DNA from: Mucilaginibacter hurinus
GTDB lineage: Bacteria; Bacteroidota; Bacteroidia; Sphingobacteriales; Sphingobacteriaceae
Direction of reading: 5' to 3'
Assembly (NCBI RefSeq): GCF_003324525.1
Contig: NZ_QGDC01000009.1
Location: 114,668 to 178,667 of the forward strand
DNA: 64,000 nucleotides
Notes under the pieces: generated by a model
The model's input: only the letters and a program-made list of their open reading frames with translations
Databases searched by the model: none
What the model was told of the DNA's origin: nothing
In this document: piece by piece, positions 33,508 to 43,000 of the stretch
How the letters are laid out: each line of letters begins with the position of its first letter
Numbering within the stretch: the first letter of the stretch is position 1
Made by a program: the position numbers and the translations under genes

Positions 33508-33838
33508 TCTAAATTGTATCCACGCTTAGCGTGGGTATATGCATCAAATGTATGCTAATAGACGCCGTTATGCAAATGCTTACTATAGCGTGTCTCCGCC
33601 CAACTTTTTTTAAACCGGTGCTAAGGCAATTGCGGCATCTTTAAAATTTAATGAACTATTAAGCCCGTTTCAGGTTATCAGAATATATAAAGATAATTTA
33701 TGACAAAAACAAATGCCGACACCGCCGCTTGCACCGGGCACTATTATACAAGCGGTTTTTGCCTATCCGGGTGTGTAGCTTCGCGGGATTTTACAGCTGG
33801 CAATCATCACGGTTTAAGTCACACTAACCCTTACTTTT
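33508..33838. other. Spacer with a small hairpin, no gene
   Basis: The stretch before the YihY gene holds a perfect 6-bp stem CCACGC-TTA-GCGTGG at 33520-33534 and otherwise AT-rich sequence. A 27-codon open frame from ATG 33699 is too short and without support. Confidence 0.5.
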
Positions 33839-34825
33839 ATGGCTGTTAAAGATTATTTTACAAAGCAATCATTTAAAGATGGTTTTACCATTTTAAAAGC
33901 CGCGTTTAACGGCTTTACTGACGACCTCGCACTTAAATTCAGTGCATCGCTGGCTTACTACACCATATTTTCGTTGGCACCTTTACTGCTGCTGGTAATA
34001 TCCATAGCAGGCGTTGTTTTGGGCAAAGAGGCTATGCAAAACCAGTTGTTTACAGAAATCAACGGCATTGTAGGTAATGATGCCGCTAAGCAGATACAGG
34101 ATATGATTAAAAGTCTTGAAATGTCTGGTAAGTCAACCATCTCGGTTATTATCGGCGTAGCGACACTTATTATCGGGGCAACTACCGTGTTCGGCGAAAT
34201 TCAGCAATCTATCAATATTATCTGGCAGGTTAAACCCAAGCCCAAAAAAGGCTGGCTTAAAATGATAAAAGACAGGATATTGTCAGGTTCTATGATAGTC
34301 ACTTTGGGCTTTCTTCTGCTGGTATCATTAATACTTAACGGCGCAATAACGGCACTAAGCGACTATTTAAAGAATTTTTTACCTGACATTACTGTCACCA
34401 TTTTTAACATTATCAGTGTCTTTTTCAGTTTTGTTGTAATCACGGTACTGTTTGCGGTTATTTTTAAAGTATTACCTGATGCCAAAATAAGCTGGAAGGA
34501 TGTACGCTCGGGGGCTATTTTTACTGCCGTACTTTTTATGATAGGCCGGTTAGTAATAGGTATTTACATCGAAAAATCAGGCACCAGTTCAACCTACGGC
34601 GCTGCCGGGTCACTCATAGTTATTTTGCTTTGGATATACTACACAGCGGCCATATTATATTTTGGTGCCGAATTTACCCGTGCCTATGTGGACTTTAAAG
34701 GCAAGCGCATTGAGCCGGCCGACTTTGCCGTGCATGTAGAGCAAAAAGAGGTTGAAAGGGACACCGACGTTGTACCGCCCAAACATGATATTGACAAGGA
34801 GGACGGTAGTGATAGCAATAAGTAG
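33839..34825 (+). CDS. YihY/BrkB family membrane protein
   Basis: A 328-residue inner-membrane protein with about six helices. Family marks include SASLAYYTIFSLAPLLLLVI, the amphipathic middle (TTVFGEIQQSINIIWQ), and YGAAGSLIVILLWIYYTAAILYFGAEFTRAY. The last 50 residues are charged and cytoplasmic. Family function is not established; the older RNase BN label is wrong. A second member is at 41601-42581. Confidence 0.92.
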   Translation: MAVKDYFTKQSFKDGFTILKAAFNGFTDDLALKFSASLAYYTIFSLAPLLLLVISIAGVVLGKEAMQNQLFTEINGIVGNDAAKQIQDMIKSLEMSGKSTISVIIGVATLIIGATTVFGEIQQSINIIWQVKPKPKKGWLKMIKDRILSGSMIVTLGFLLLVSLILNGAITALSDYLKNFLPDITVTIFNIISVFFSFVVITVLFAVIFKVLPDAKISWKDVRSGAIFTAVLFMIGRLVIGIYIEKSGTSSTYGAAGSLIVILLWIYYTAAILYFGAEFTRAYVDFKGKRIEPADFAVHVEQKEVERDTDVVPPKHDIDKEDGSDSNK

Positions 34826-34872
34826 AAATTTATATTACTGACAGGGGTACATCAATCAAAATATATAGTGTT

Positions 34873-35316
34873 ATGAAAACAACAATGAGCAGCTTACTTG
34901 GCGGCATAGCAGGTGCCATTGCGCTAAACGCCGTGCACCAGGCCGTTAAGCAGTTTTACCACGCGGCGCCCCGGGTTGACCTGGTGGGCGAGGAGGCCAT
35001 GGCCAAGGGGCTCGGCAAGTTAGGTGTTAAACCACCCACGGGCAATGCGCTGTTTGGCGCAACAATGGCGGCTGATTTGGTTAGCAATGCCTTGTACTAC
35101 AGTGCTATTGGCGCGGGCAAACGCAAACAATTGCCGGTTATAGGCGCCGCTGCCGGGCTGGCCGCGGGTATTGGGGCCCTCACCTTAACCAAACCAATGG
35201 GCTTAAATGATGCCCCAATTACCAAAACAAATCAAACCAAAGTACTTACCGTTGCCTGGTATACGCTTGGCGGCATAGTGGCGGGGTGTGTTATAAAGCG
35301 GCTGCGAAAAAAATGA
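34873..35316 (+). CDS. Glycine/alanine-rich membrane-associated hypothetical protein
   Basis: A 147-residue protein with several moderately hydrophobic segments (LLGGIAGAIALNAVHQA, LFGATMAADLVSNALYYSAIG, GAAAGLAAGIGALTLT, TLGGIVAGCVI) and a basic C-terminal end. It probably associates with the membrane. No function is recognised. Its stop overlaps the start of the DUF1810 gene by 4 nt, so the two are translated together. Confidence 0.7.
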   Translation: MKTTMSSLLGGIAGAIALNAVHQAVKQFYHAAPRVDLVGEEAMAKGLGKLGVKPPTGNALFGATMAADLVSNALYYSAIGAGKRKQLPVIGAAAGLAAGIGALTLTKPMGLNDAPITKTNQTKVLTVAWYTLGGIVAGCVIKRLRKK

Positions 35317-35744
35317 ACAATTACAATAGTACATTACAGCGGTTTATTGATGCGCAGCAACATGACTACGAAACGGCGCTGGCTGAAATAAAAGCCGGGC
35401 GCAAACGCAGCCATTGGATGTGGTACATTTTTCCGCAAATGGCCGGCCTGGGCATGTCAGATACATCACGCTTTTACGCTATAGAAAATATAGATGAAGC
35501 CGGCGCGTACCTTGCTCACGAAACGCTTGGCCCACGGCTTATTGAGCTTTGCCGGGCGTTGCTGCAACTGCAAACAGATAACCCGCACCATGTGTTCGGC
35601 AGCCCCGACGACCAAAAGCTGCAATCAAGCATGACTTTGTTTGAAGCCGTGCCTGCAAGTTCCCCGGTTTTTGGCCAGGTGCTCGCAAAATTTTATGGCG
35701 GCCTGCGCGACCAGCGTACACTCAGTTTAATCCGACAAGCGTAA
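35313..35744 (+). CDS. DUF1810 family protein
   Basis: A 143-residue soluble protein from ATG 35313, which overlaps the upstream stop (ATGA); a longer frame from 35286 is rejected. Typical family blocks: LQRFIDAQQHDYETALAEIKAGRKRSHWMWYIFPQMAGLG, FYAIEN, AYLAHETLGPRLIEL and LTLF-like SSMTLFEA. The family is widespread with unknown function; the label calpastatin seen in databases is not meaningful here. Confidence 0.9.
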   Translation: MNNYNSTLQRFIDAQQHDYETALAEIKAGRKRSHWMWYIFPQMAGLGMSDTSRFYAIENIDEAGAYLAHETLGPRLIELCRALLQLQTDNPHHVFGSPDDQKLQSSMTLFEAVPASSPVFGQVLAKFYGGLRDQRTLSLIRQA

Positions 35745-35842
35745 TAGGCTTTAGTTCATATAGTTAAATACCGGATAAGACGACACCAAGGCGCTAACTA
35801 CTCTGCCTTATACCTTTAAGTAAACCTGTTCCCGGCTTCTCT

Positions 35843-36217
35843 TTAAACGCACCAGTGTTTATCAAGGTAGGTCACAAATACAGATTCCTGTAACAAGGTG
35901 TCCTTCATCAGCGAAGCCAGCGATTCAAGTGTCGCGCGAACCTCACCGTCATCACGGCTCATATCTTCTTCGCCGGATAATTCGCCGGTGAAGATAACGG
36001 TAGGGGTGACCGACACCCTCTCCGGGGCCTTTTCAGGCGCCGGGAAAATGATGGTACCGGCTTGCAGCATCCCGCTAACAATAGGCTCGTTACCGGCCAG
36101 CCGCGTGTTCATCCACCCGGCAACAACTTTTTCGGCATCCTCAAAGGTAAACAGGCGGCCATCCGGTTCGTATCCTTCCTTTAATCCGCAGGTTATTTTA
36201 AAACTTTTCTTTTGCAT
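35843..36217 (-). CDS. Hypothetical protein
   Basis: A 124-residue soluble protein with FKITCGLKEGYEPDGRLFTFEDAEKVV at the front and VYLDKHW-like end. No family is recognised. It is convergent with the DUF1810 gene and divergent from the DUF4365-like gene. Clean coding character on the reverse strand supports it over the forward shadow frame at 35898-36299. Confidence 0.6.
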   Translation of the reverse strand: MQKKSFKITCGLKEGYEPDGRLFTFEDAEKVVAGWMNTRLAGNEPIVSGMLQAGTIIFPAPEKAPERVSVTPTVIFTGELSGEEDMSRDDGEVRATLESLASLMKDTLLQESVFVTYLDKHWCV

Positions 36218-36365
36218 AGGTAGTGTAATTGGAGGTGTTGTGCACCGCTTTTTAGTTTATCGCAAAACGAGAAATTTTGTTTGGGATAACTGGGATTAAT
36301 TAAGCAACATTCTTAAACATAACAACCTGATTAGCTATATTAGTAGTTCAAAGAACTATTATTTA

Positions 36366-38339
36366 ATGGCATTTGACGACCTACCACAAATAGATGCGTC
36401 TTCAGAACATGATGATGAGGCAAAAAATAAGCTTTCAGGCATATTAAGTCAGAAAGCAGGTTATATCCCCAGAGAGCAGATCCCCGATAAGGGATGCGAT
36501 TATCTTGTTGAGCTGATTAAAAACCGCTTGGCAAAAAACTGGCATTTTGGAGTACAGCTAAAAAGTATTGAAACACCATCGTTGATTTCTAATGGTTATG
36601 TTATTTCATACTCTTGGCTAACTTCTAGGCTGGGCTATATGATGCGAAATACCCCCATCTTCGGGCTATTAGTTATTTATGACGTTTCATCCCAAACGCT
36701 ATACTATGAACATGTAGAAAAGATCTATCAGAAATTGATGGAACGCGAAAGCGATGACTGGAAAAAAAATGATAAGGTTAGTGTCCACATACCGGTTTCC
36801 AATGTTTTAGATTCAAATTCAGTTGCAACAATACATAAAACTTTTCTAAAGCGATTTACAAATCTGTCCAAAATGACGAGCGATCATGCAGCAAGCTATG
36901 ATCTGCCCGTCCTGAAAATGAACTTCGTGTCAGAATACGACGTAAATTCTACCACGGATATAGTTGAAATTTTACGAAGATTGGGCCTGTCGTCAATTGC
37001 GGTCGACGATATTCCTACGATTTATGAATTAGTCAATCGTCTACCAAACAGTGAAATAATTCAACATAAAGAACTTTCGATTTTAGCTGCGCTTTCTTTT
37101 AGTGAAACGGGAAAGGTTGCAGATTCCGCCTACTATGTACAAAGAGCATTAAAAAGGTTCACCCTATCAGATGGTGAAAGCCTAATGGTGCATTTTATCA
37201 GTCTGAAAAACGATTATAGTTTAGGTACAATTGATGCTAAAGAGTTTATCGAGGAATGCAAGATTTTGCTCGGAAAAACTGATGACTTGGGTAACAAAGT
37301 CACGCTCCGCCTGAATGTTCTAAACTTTGAGTTATTGCTCATCAAAGCTTTTACCAATGTACCAGTTGAACTGGTGGAGGAAATCAGTGATCTTGCCGAG
37401 GTAATTGATAAGATGGATGAAGCAACCAACAAGTATTATCTAAAGTTATGGAATTTAGAGAACCTTGCGCTTTTTATCGGTCTTGTCCGTACACAAGGTC
37501 TCAACGAAATGATCGTCCTTGAGGAATTTGACAGCCCGCTATCTCTCGACGAACGTCTAATAGCAGCACGAAGAATAGTAGCAATGCAGGAACTGTTCAC
37601 CCGTGAATTACACTCGGTAGATGAATATGCAAAGCAAACAGACAATGTACTTTTGCAAGCTTTTGCAATACTTCTGCATACCCGATTTAAGTTAAGCATG
37701 GAAATTGATTTAATAACGTTTGCTACCGATCCAAATAATCTGGAAGAACGGGAGAAATGGTTAAATCACCATCTTATGCTTGCCGATCATGGTTTTGCAG
37801 TATTTATGGGAAATAGCTTGTTAGGCCCAGCATATACATTACTGTGTCTAACCTTTGAACTTCATACGATTATGACAGAATGGTTTGGTTTTGATAGTCC
37901 TATTATCGTTTCACAGCTTGCAGTAAATTTGAAAGTGCTTGAAAATGATCTTGAACTGTCACCTTTCAAATCAAGTATATTAAACTTAATAAATCGCAAA
38001 AAAAAGGTAGGCAGACCAGATGACGACATCCATCACGGAATGAAATGGTTACTCCATTTAGACCGGGGTCAAATGGAAAATTTAGCGCAAATTACCATTC
38101 GCTCCGGTAAATTCCATAATGCAAAATTGGAGAACATGATGCATGAAATGGAAAGTTTCAAATTGTTTTATCAGCGATGTAGTGATCCGGATATTTATCC
38201 GATGGTAAGTAAAGTGCCTATCAATATCGTTTATGCAATAAAACCAAGCTTTCAATTACACAACCGTCGAACTGGACTTTTTTCTCTTACCAGTGATGAT
38301 ATGAGTGTGCTTTTGGAAGCCTGGAATCTTTGTAAATAG
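36366..38339 (+). CDS. DUF4365-like putative nuclease with helical repeat region
   Basis: A 657-residue protein. Residues about 10-150 match the DUF4365 pattern, a PD-(D/E)xK-type fold: an early acidic helix (E14/E18), D45 and E49 in CDYLVEL, then Q64 and K66 in VQLKS. Residues 200-640 are almost all helical, like TPR/HEAT repeats. DUF4365 domains occur in phage-defence nucleases, but activity and target here are unknown. It stands alone, is AT-rich compared with its neighbours, and may have been acquired horizontally. Confidence 0.7.
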   Translation: MAFDDLPQIDASSEHDDEAKNKLSGILSQKAGYIPREQIPDKGCDYLVELIKNRLAKNWHFGVQLKSIETPSLISNGYVISYSWLTSRLGYMMRNTPIFGLLVIYDVSSQTLYYEHVEKIYQKLMERESDDWKKNDKVSVHIPVSNVLDSNSVATIHKTFLKRFTNLSKMTSDHAASYDLPVLKMNFVSEYDVNSTTDIVEILRRLGLSSIAVDDIPTIYELVNRLPNSEIIQHKELSILAALSFSETGKVADSAYYVQRALKRFTLSDGESLMVHFISLKNDYSLGTIDAKEFIEECKILLGKTDDLGNKVTLRLNVLNFELLLIKAFTNVPVELVEEISDLAEVIDKMDEATNKYYLKLWNLENLALFIGLVRTQGLNEMIVLEEFDSPLSLDERLIAARRIVAMQELFTRELHSVDEYAKQTDNVLLQAFAILLHTRFKLSMEIDLITFATDPNNLEEREKWLNHHLMLADHGFAVFMGNSLLGPAYTLLCLTFELHTIMTEWFGFDSPIIVSQLAVNLKVLENDLELSPFKSSILNLINRKKKVGRPDDDIHHGMKWLLHLDRGQMENLAQITIRSGKFHNAKLENMMHEMESFKLFYQRCSDPDIYPMVSKVPINIVYAIKPSFQLHNRRTGLFSLTSDDMSVLLEAWNLCK

Positions 38340-38531
38340 AGATAATTCCCCGCAAGATGCCGCTCGCGTTTTGCCCTTCATTTAGGCCCCTGTATCGCTG
38401 TTTTTATTTAAAAATGCATTAAAATCAATATCGCCGTAGTAATCGTTAGTAACAGCCTAGGAAGTTAACCAACGTTCTCCGGGCGGGGTAGACCAGCGGC
38501 ACAAATAAACGTCTCTTGTAAAGAAAATCAA

Positions 38532-38572
38532 CAACAAAGCCTGTTTAATCACTTATTAAACAGGCTTTGTTG
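38532..38572. terminator. Strong bidirectional hairpin between convergent genes
   Basis: An 18-bp perfect stem (arms 38532-38549 and 38555-38572, loop CACTT), located between the rightward DUF4365-like gene and the leftward lipoprotein gene. It probably ends transcription in both directions. Confidence 0.75.
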
Positions 38573-38630
38573 CTTGTGCAAAGAGAAGGATTATAAGCGC
38601 AGAGGATTTAACGGTAAAGGCAAAACCCCT

Positions 38631-40250
38631 CTACTCAATTAAACTCATCGGCACCCTAATCCCCCTTGGCCGGTACCTTCCCGGGTCTTTCCTGCCGGCG
38701 GAGCATGATGTGCCGCAGTTAGAACCGTCAGAATTAACGTTGTAGGTTATCAGCAGTTCGTTTTGGGCGTTTACGTATTCGGGATGGGGTATGCCCCAGT
38801 AAAAGCGTGCGGCGGTGCCGTTATACAGGTCGGGTATGTTGTATACCTGTTTGCGGTAGGGCGAGCCTGCCGCGCCGTCGGCGGTGAACGGGCCTGTAAG
38901 GCTGTTGCTTACCGAGGTAAAGATGGCCGTACCTTCGCCGCAGTTTGTGCTTAATTCGGTGCTTACCATTACGTATTTACTGCCCACCTTGGCCACAAAC
39001 GGAAATGGCGCCGCCGACTCGCCAACGGCAACCGAACTGGCCGGGTTGGTAACCCAGGCAGACCCGTTCCAATACGTCCAGGTACCGCCTGCTATTGCGG
39101 TTTTAAGGAAGCGGGCCACGTGCAGCTCGGCCACTATAAAGCCAGCCTTGGTGCCGTAGGCATATATGTAATTATCAGGCCCTACCACAAAGCCTTTGCC
39201 GAAGGAGAGGCTGCCCGTGGCAGGCAGATTGGCATAGCTGATAACAGTATTTGTTGATACCTGGTACCGCGCCCACAGGTCGGGCCCCACCTCGGTAGTG
39301 CCGTTCATGGTTGTGCAATACATGTATACAATGTCGCCAAACTGAAAGCCTGCCGTTATCCAGTTATATTTAGTGGTGCCGGGCTGACTTTTTACCCAAC
39401 TACTGCCGCCGGCGCCTAACAGGGTAGCGGGTTTTGATGTCCAGTTGCTCTTGTTTTGCAGCAGGCCCACGTTGTTTACCATGGCCTGGTTGCAGGTAAT
39501 GGTGCCATTGGCAAAGGTGCTTATGTTCGAATCGTCCATCATCCATAACACTTTTCCGTTTGACAGTTCGACCGAGTTAGTGCCGTCGCCGGCGTTCCAC
39601 CCGGTGGCATCATCGCGCCTGAAAAAATTGGTTGACGACCGATCCATATAAGCCGCGGTTACCGGTTCAAGCAAAAAGTAACCTTCGCCCTGTATGGCAG
39701 CCGAATAGGTTTGTATTTTAATGGTAGCTCCATGCGCGGTTGAACTTGGGTCGACGTGGAAGCCCTTGGTTAAAGCCTGTTTAGCCCTGATGCGGTATAC
39801 GCCATAGCCCTGGTACTCTATTTTCCACTGCTGGTTATCAGGCACGTTGTTGCCAAACGGGTACTGTATCACCGATGAATGTTCGGCAGTATTGCCAATG
39901 GTTACAGCCTGCCCGGTGTAGGCATTTATAATGATATGGTAACCGTTGCCCAGGTCGGTTATGCGCCAGTCTCGGCTGGTTTGGGCTACGTAGTTTAACT
40001 GCTTAAGTACGGCGCCCGGGCTGTAGCTATTGTTGTCGACACCTAAAGTACGGTCGCCGGCGCCCCATGTTAAGTACGTAAAAATACGGAAAGTGCCGGT
40101 AGGCACCGCGCCGGTAATGGTAGCATTGTTTTGTTTTGCCCCTGTTTTACCGGTGCCATTTCCGGCAATTGGGCTTTCGGTTTTGCGGCAGCTTGGAAAG
40201 GCCAGGGCACAGCCCAGCCACAAACATGTGATTAGTACATTGCTTTTCAT
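38631..40250 (-). CDS. Lipoprotein with ricin-type lectin and beta-propeller-like domain
   Basis: A 539-residue lipoprotein: signal peptide with lipobox (FPSC, lipid at C21), a ricin-type lectin domain at about 50-200 (repeated QQWKIEYQGYGVYRIRAKQ- and RDWRITDLGNGYHIINAYTG-like blocks), then a larger domain with FFRRDDATGWNAGDGTNSVELSNGKVLWMMDDS that resembles the DUF5005/DUF4185 glycan-related propeller families (from memory). It probably binds or trims polysaccharide at the cell surface. It stands alone. Confidence 0.7.
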   Translation of the reverse strand: MKSNVLITCLWLGCALAFPSCRKTESPIAGNGTGKTGAKQNNATITGAVPTGTFRIFTYLTWGAGDRTLGVDNNSYSPGAVLKQLNYVAQTSRDWRITDLGNGYHIIINAYTGQAVTIGNTAEHSSVIQYPFGNNVPDNQQWKIEYQGYGVYRIRAKQALTKGFHVDPSSTAHGATIKIQTYSAAIQGEGYFLLEPVTAAYMDRSSTNFFRRDDATGWNAGDGTNSVELSNGKVLWMMDDSNISTFANGTITCNQAMVNNVGLLQNKSNWTSKPATLLGAGGSSWVKSQPGTTKYNWITAGFQFGDIVYMYCTTMNGTTEVGPDLWARYQVSTNTVISYANLPATGSLSFGKGFVVGPDNYIYAYGTKAGFIVAELHVARFLKTAIAGGTWTYWNGSAWVTNPASSVAVGESAAPFPFVAKVGSKYVMVSTELSTNCGEGTAIFTSVSNSLTGPFTADGAAGSPYRKQVYNIPDLYNGTAARFYWGIPHPEYVNAQNELLITYNVNSDGSNCGTSCSAGRKDPGRYRPRGIRVPMSLIE

Positions 40251-40611
40251 AATAATTTAGATTTAATTGGTAATTAGTTATACTAATGTAGGATTATTAA
40301 ACGATAACTTGTATAGGCGACTTAATGTAGATGCTTTATTTTCACGCCTTTGTTCCGTGTTTTGTCTCACCGTTAGCAGGCGGTAATGAAGCACTGCCTG
40401 CGCTTATCCTGCGCAAGGTATGGGTATGCGGATACTGCAAGTTACACAATGGTTAATGGGTGGGGATGTGTGTGGGCATGTTGTATATTGGAAGGCAGAC
40501 CGTGTAAGATTTTCTACCTGTAATGACGCGTTTGCCCCTTAAAGTTGTCGTCTTTCACACTTAAATATTATAAGCCGATCATTTATTTTCGTATTTGAAG
40601 CATCAACAAAA
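40251..40611. other. Spacer between divergent genes, nothing recognised
   Basis: The 361-bp stretch between the divergent lipoprotein and hydrolase genes must hold both promoters, but I see no clear TTG/TAnnTTTG pair, repeat or open frame of note. Confidence 0.5.
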
Positions 40612-41163
40612 ATGGGTACTAAAAAACAGGTGTTATTTATTCAAGGCGGAGGCGACGACGGTTATACGGCTGACGCGAAGATGGTATCTGCTTTTGAGAA
40701 AGCATTAGGAAGTGACTATGAGGTACATTATCCGCGTTTGGAAAGTGATGACACCGCACCCGATTTTGGCTGGCCAAGCCAGATTGGAAGAAAGATTGAC
40801 GAGCTAAAAGAAGGTGCTATACTGATCGCACATTCTGTTGGCGCTTCGCTGCTTTTAAAGTATCTTTCTGAAAATAGTATTTCCAAAAAAATATCCGGTA
40901 TTTTTTTGATTGCTACACCGTTCTGGAGTGGGGATGAGGAATGGAAGCAAGGATTAAAACTTTCTGAAGATTTCCCCCAACACCTTCCCCAAGATATTCC
41001 GCTGTTCTTTTATCACTGCCAGGATGACGAAGAAGTTCCTTTTAAACAGCTTACCGCTTACCGGGAAAAGCATCCCACGGCTACTTACCGAAAAGTTAGC
41101 AAAGGCGGACATCAACTCGAAAACAACCTTGATGTTATTATCAGGGACATTAAAGAAAGATAA
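40612..41163 (+). CDS. Alpha/beta hydrolase, RBBP9/YdeN-like
   Basis: A 183-residue small alpha/beta hydrolase. The nucleophile serine is in AHSVGAS, the acid in CQDDEEVP and the histidine in KGGHQL near the end; VLFIQGGGDDG at the front forms the oxyanion strand. The family is of small serine hydrolases with unknown substrates. The gene is monocistronic and convergent with the tRNA-Ser gene. Confidence 0.85.
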   Translation: MGTKKQVLFIQGGGDDGYTADAKMVSAFEKALGSDYEVHYPRLESDDTAPDFGWPSQIGRKIDELKEGAILIAHSVGASLLLKYLSENSISKKISGIFLIATPFWSGDEEWKQGLKLSEDFPQHLPQDIPLFFYHCQDDEEVPFKQLTAYREKHPTATYRKVSKGGHQLENNLDVIIRDIKER

Positions 41164-41386
41164 GTTTTGTATTTGTACGAGCGGCAGATGGTGAGGCAGT
41201 AACAAAGCGATCTGACAAATCCTATCCGATATGTACAGTGGTCTAAGCCGGCTACGGTAAATTATGGCTGAATGGAATTAATTTTAGCAAGAAACATAAA
41301 CAGGTAGATTTTAGAGTCTGGTTGGCTGTCCCTTGATCTGTAATTGAAGATCCCGGTGTTGGATAGTCGGTATTATTATAAAAACG

Positions 41387-41410
41387 AAAAGCACTGATTT
41401 CAGTGCTTTT
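41387..41410 (-). terminator. Terminator of tRNA-Ser, bidirectional
   Basis: A perfect 10-bp stem AAAAGCACTG / CAGTGCTTTT with loop ATTT, flanked by T/A-runs on both sides. It is just beyond the 3' end of the tRNA on the reverse strand and also downstream of the forward hydrolase gene. Confidence 0.85.
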
Positions 41411-41418
41411 TGTTTTTG

Positions 41419-41503
41419 CGGAGAGTTAGGGATTCGAACCCCAGGACCTGTTACAGTCAACAGTTTTCAAGACTGCCGCAATCGACCACTCTGCCAACTC
41501 TCC
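41419..41503 (-). tRNA. tRNA-Ser (anticodon UGA)
   Basis: An 85-nt tRNA on the reverse strand. The acceptor arms GGAGAGT / ACTCTCC pair perfectly, the discriminator is G, the anticodon loop reads CTTGAAA with anticodon TGA, a long variable arm follows as in class II tRNAs, and the T-loop is GGTTCGAATCC. CCA is not encoded. Confidence 0.97.
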
Positions 41504-41600
41504 GGGGACAAAAGTACAAAACCGGCCCAAATTGGCAAGCGGTAATGTTAAAAAAATTTAAATAATTTGTTTGGCATGTAACCAATTGTAAGTCATTGCG

Positions 41601-42581
41601 TTACTTGCCGTCGGGCGATTGCGGGAGGTTTTTAAAGGTATTGAATACCGGTTTTACGATCTTGATATTGCGCTTGGAAAGGTCGACACTGGCGTTTAGT
41701 TCAAACCCTATAAGGATAACCAGCGAGTTAATGTACATCCATATCATTACCACTATAAGCGTACCTATGGAGCCATATACTTTATTGTATGAGGCAAAAT
41801 TGTTGATGTAATACGTAAAACCTACCGAAGTTAATATAGCCAGCAAGGTAGCCAGTACCGAGCCGGGGTTTATAAACTTCCAGCGCTGCTTGTGCGCTGG
41901 GCCGTACCGGTACAGTATAGACAGCGTTACAAAAAATATAACTACCACAATAAGCCACCGCGACAGGGTAAATACATACGGCCAAAACTCGCTGGTGGTA
42001 AACAGGAGTTCCTGCAAAAATTTAAGTACTATTTGCCCGCCCATCATGATGATGATGGCAACAAACATACTGAAGCTGATTACCAGCGTTAGCAGCAAGG
42101 CCACCCAGCGCCGTTTTAGCCAGCTGCGCGTTTCGAGCTGCAGGGATGATTTATTGAAGGCTTCCATCAGGTTATTCATGCCGTTGGTGGCAAAGTATAA
42201 GGCCGACAGGAAACCAAACGACAGTAACTTTGAGTTTTGCTTGGTAACAATATCAACAATGGTGTTTTGAAAAGCCTCATAAGCCTTTGTAGGCAATATC
42301 AGCTGTATGAGATCCAGCATCGTTCGCTGAAAATTTTCAAAAGGGATATAAGGGATCAGCGTGAACAGGAAGATAAGCGCCGGGAAAACGGCCAGCATAA
42401 AACTAAATGCCAGTGACGATGCTCTGTTACCCAGCGACCGCTGCTCTATCTCCAGGATAAAAAAAACAACTACGGTATACAGGGGCAGGGGGGCAAACCC
42501 GGGCAACACCACTTTTTTTGACCACCGTACTATATACCGGTAAAAAACAAATCGGAGTAAAAAGTGATGGACGGCTTTCAT
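41601..42581 (-). CDS. YihY/BrkB family membrane protein
   Basis: A 326-residue, second member of the family in this window. Visible blocks are GNRASSLAFSFMLAVFPALIFLFTLIPYIPF, the middle FATNGMNNLMEAFNKS, and VYGSIGTLIVVMIWMYINSLVILIGFELNASVDL. It is the last gene of the leftward envelope operon, 11 nt after the thioesterase. Its constant association with wall genes in this organism is only seen here. Confidence 0.92.
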   Translation of the reverse strand: MKAVHHFLLRFVFYRYIVRWSKKVVLPGFAPLPLYTVVVFFILEIEQRSLGNRASSLAFSFMLAVFPALIFLFTLIPYIPFENFQRTMLDLIQLILPTKAYEAFQNTIVDIVTKQNSKLLSFGFLSALYFATNGMNNLMEAFNKSSLQLETRSWLKRRWVALLLTLVISFSMFVAIIIMMGGQIVLKFLQELLFTTSEFWPYVFTLSRWLIVVVIFFVTLSILYRYGPAHKQRWKFINPGSVLATLLAILTSVGFTYYINNFASYNKVYGSIGTLIVVMIWMYINSLVILIGFELNASVDLSKRNIKIVKPVFNTFKNLPQSPDGK

Positions 42582-42592
42582 TCAGCGCAAAT

Positions 42593-43000
42593 TTACGCAA
42601 AAAAAGATTTTAACTTTTCGGTAAGCTCTTTAGGCGCAACGCAGGGTCGGTTGGTTTTCATGTTAACAAATACCAGTAGGGTTTCGCCAACATGCAACAG
42701 CTCTTCCTTTTCATTATAAATGTGGTAAACAAAGCGGATTTTTACGCGGGGCATCTCTTCCATGGTGGTTTTGATGGTGATCTCCTCGTCATACCGGGCG
42801 GCCTTAAGGTATTTGCACTTCATTTCCATTACGGGCATCATCACACCTTCTTCTTCCATTGAGCGATAGGTCATGCCCAGGCTGCGCAGCATCTCAACAC
42901 GGGCCACCTCAAAAAACTCGGCATAGTTGCCGTAGTACACATAACCCATCTGGTCGGTTTCGCCGTAGCGTACGCGTAGTTTGGTGGTATGCTCAAACAT
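42593..43000 (-). CDS. Acyl-CoA thioesterase, YbgC/FadM type
   Basis: A 135-residue hotdog-fold thioesterase with the RYGETDQMGYVYYGNYAEFFEVARVEMLR signature, where the D in TDQMG is catalytic. It hydrolyses acyl-CoA or related thioesters in the cytoplasm. Its start overlaps the mltG stop by 1 nt, so it is part of the envelope operon. A distant relative is at 47304-47735. Confidence 0.92.
   Translation of the reverse strand: MFEHTTKLRVRYGETDQMGYVYYGNYAEFFEVARVEMLRSLGMTYRSMEEEGVMMPVMEMKCKYLKAARYDEEITIKTTMEEMPRVKIRFVYHIYNEKEELLHVGETLLVFVNMKTNRPCVAPKELTEKLKSFFA

Noticed and set aside
41419..41503. tRNA-Ser as the prophage attachment site
   Set aside because: It is 10 kb away from the prophage end, with ordinary chromosomal genes between.
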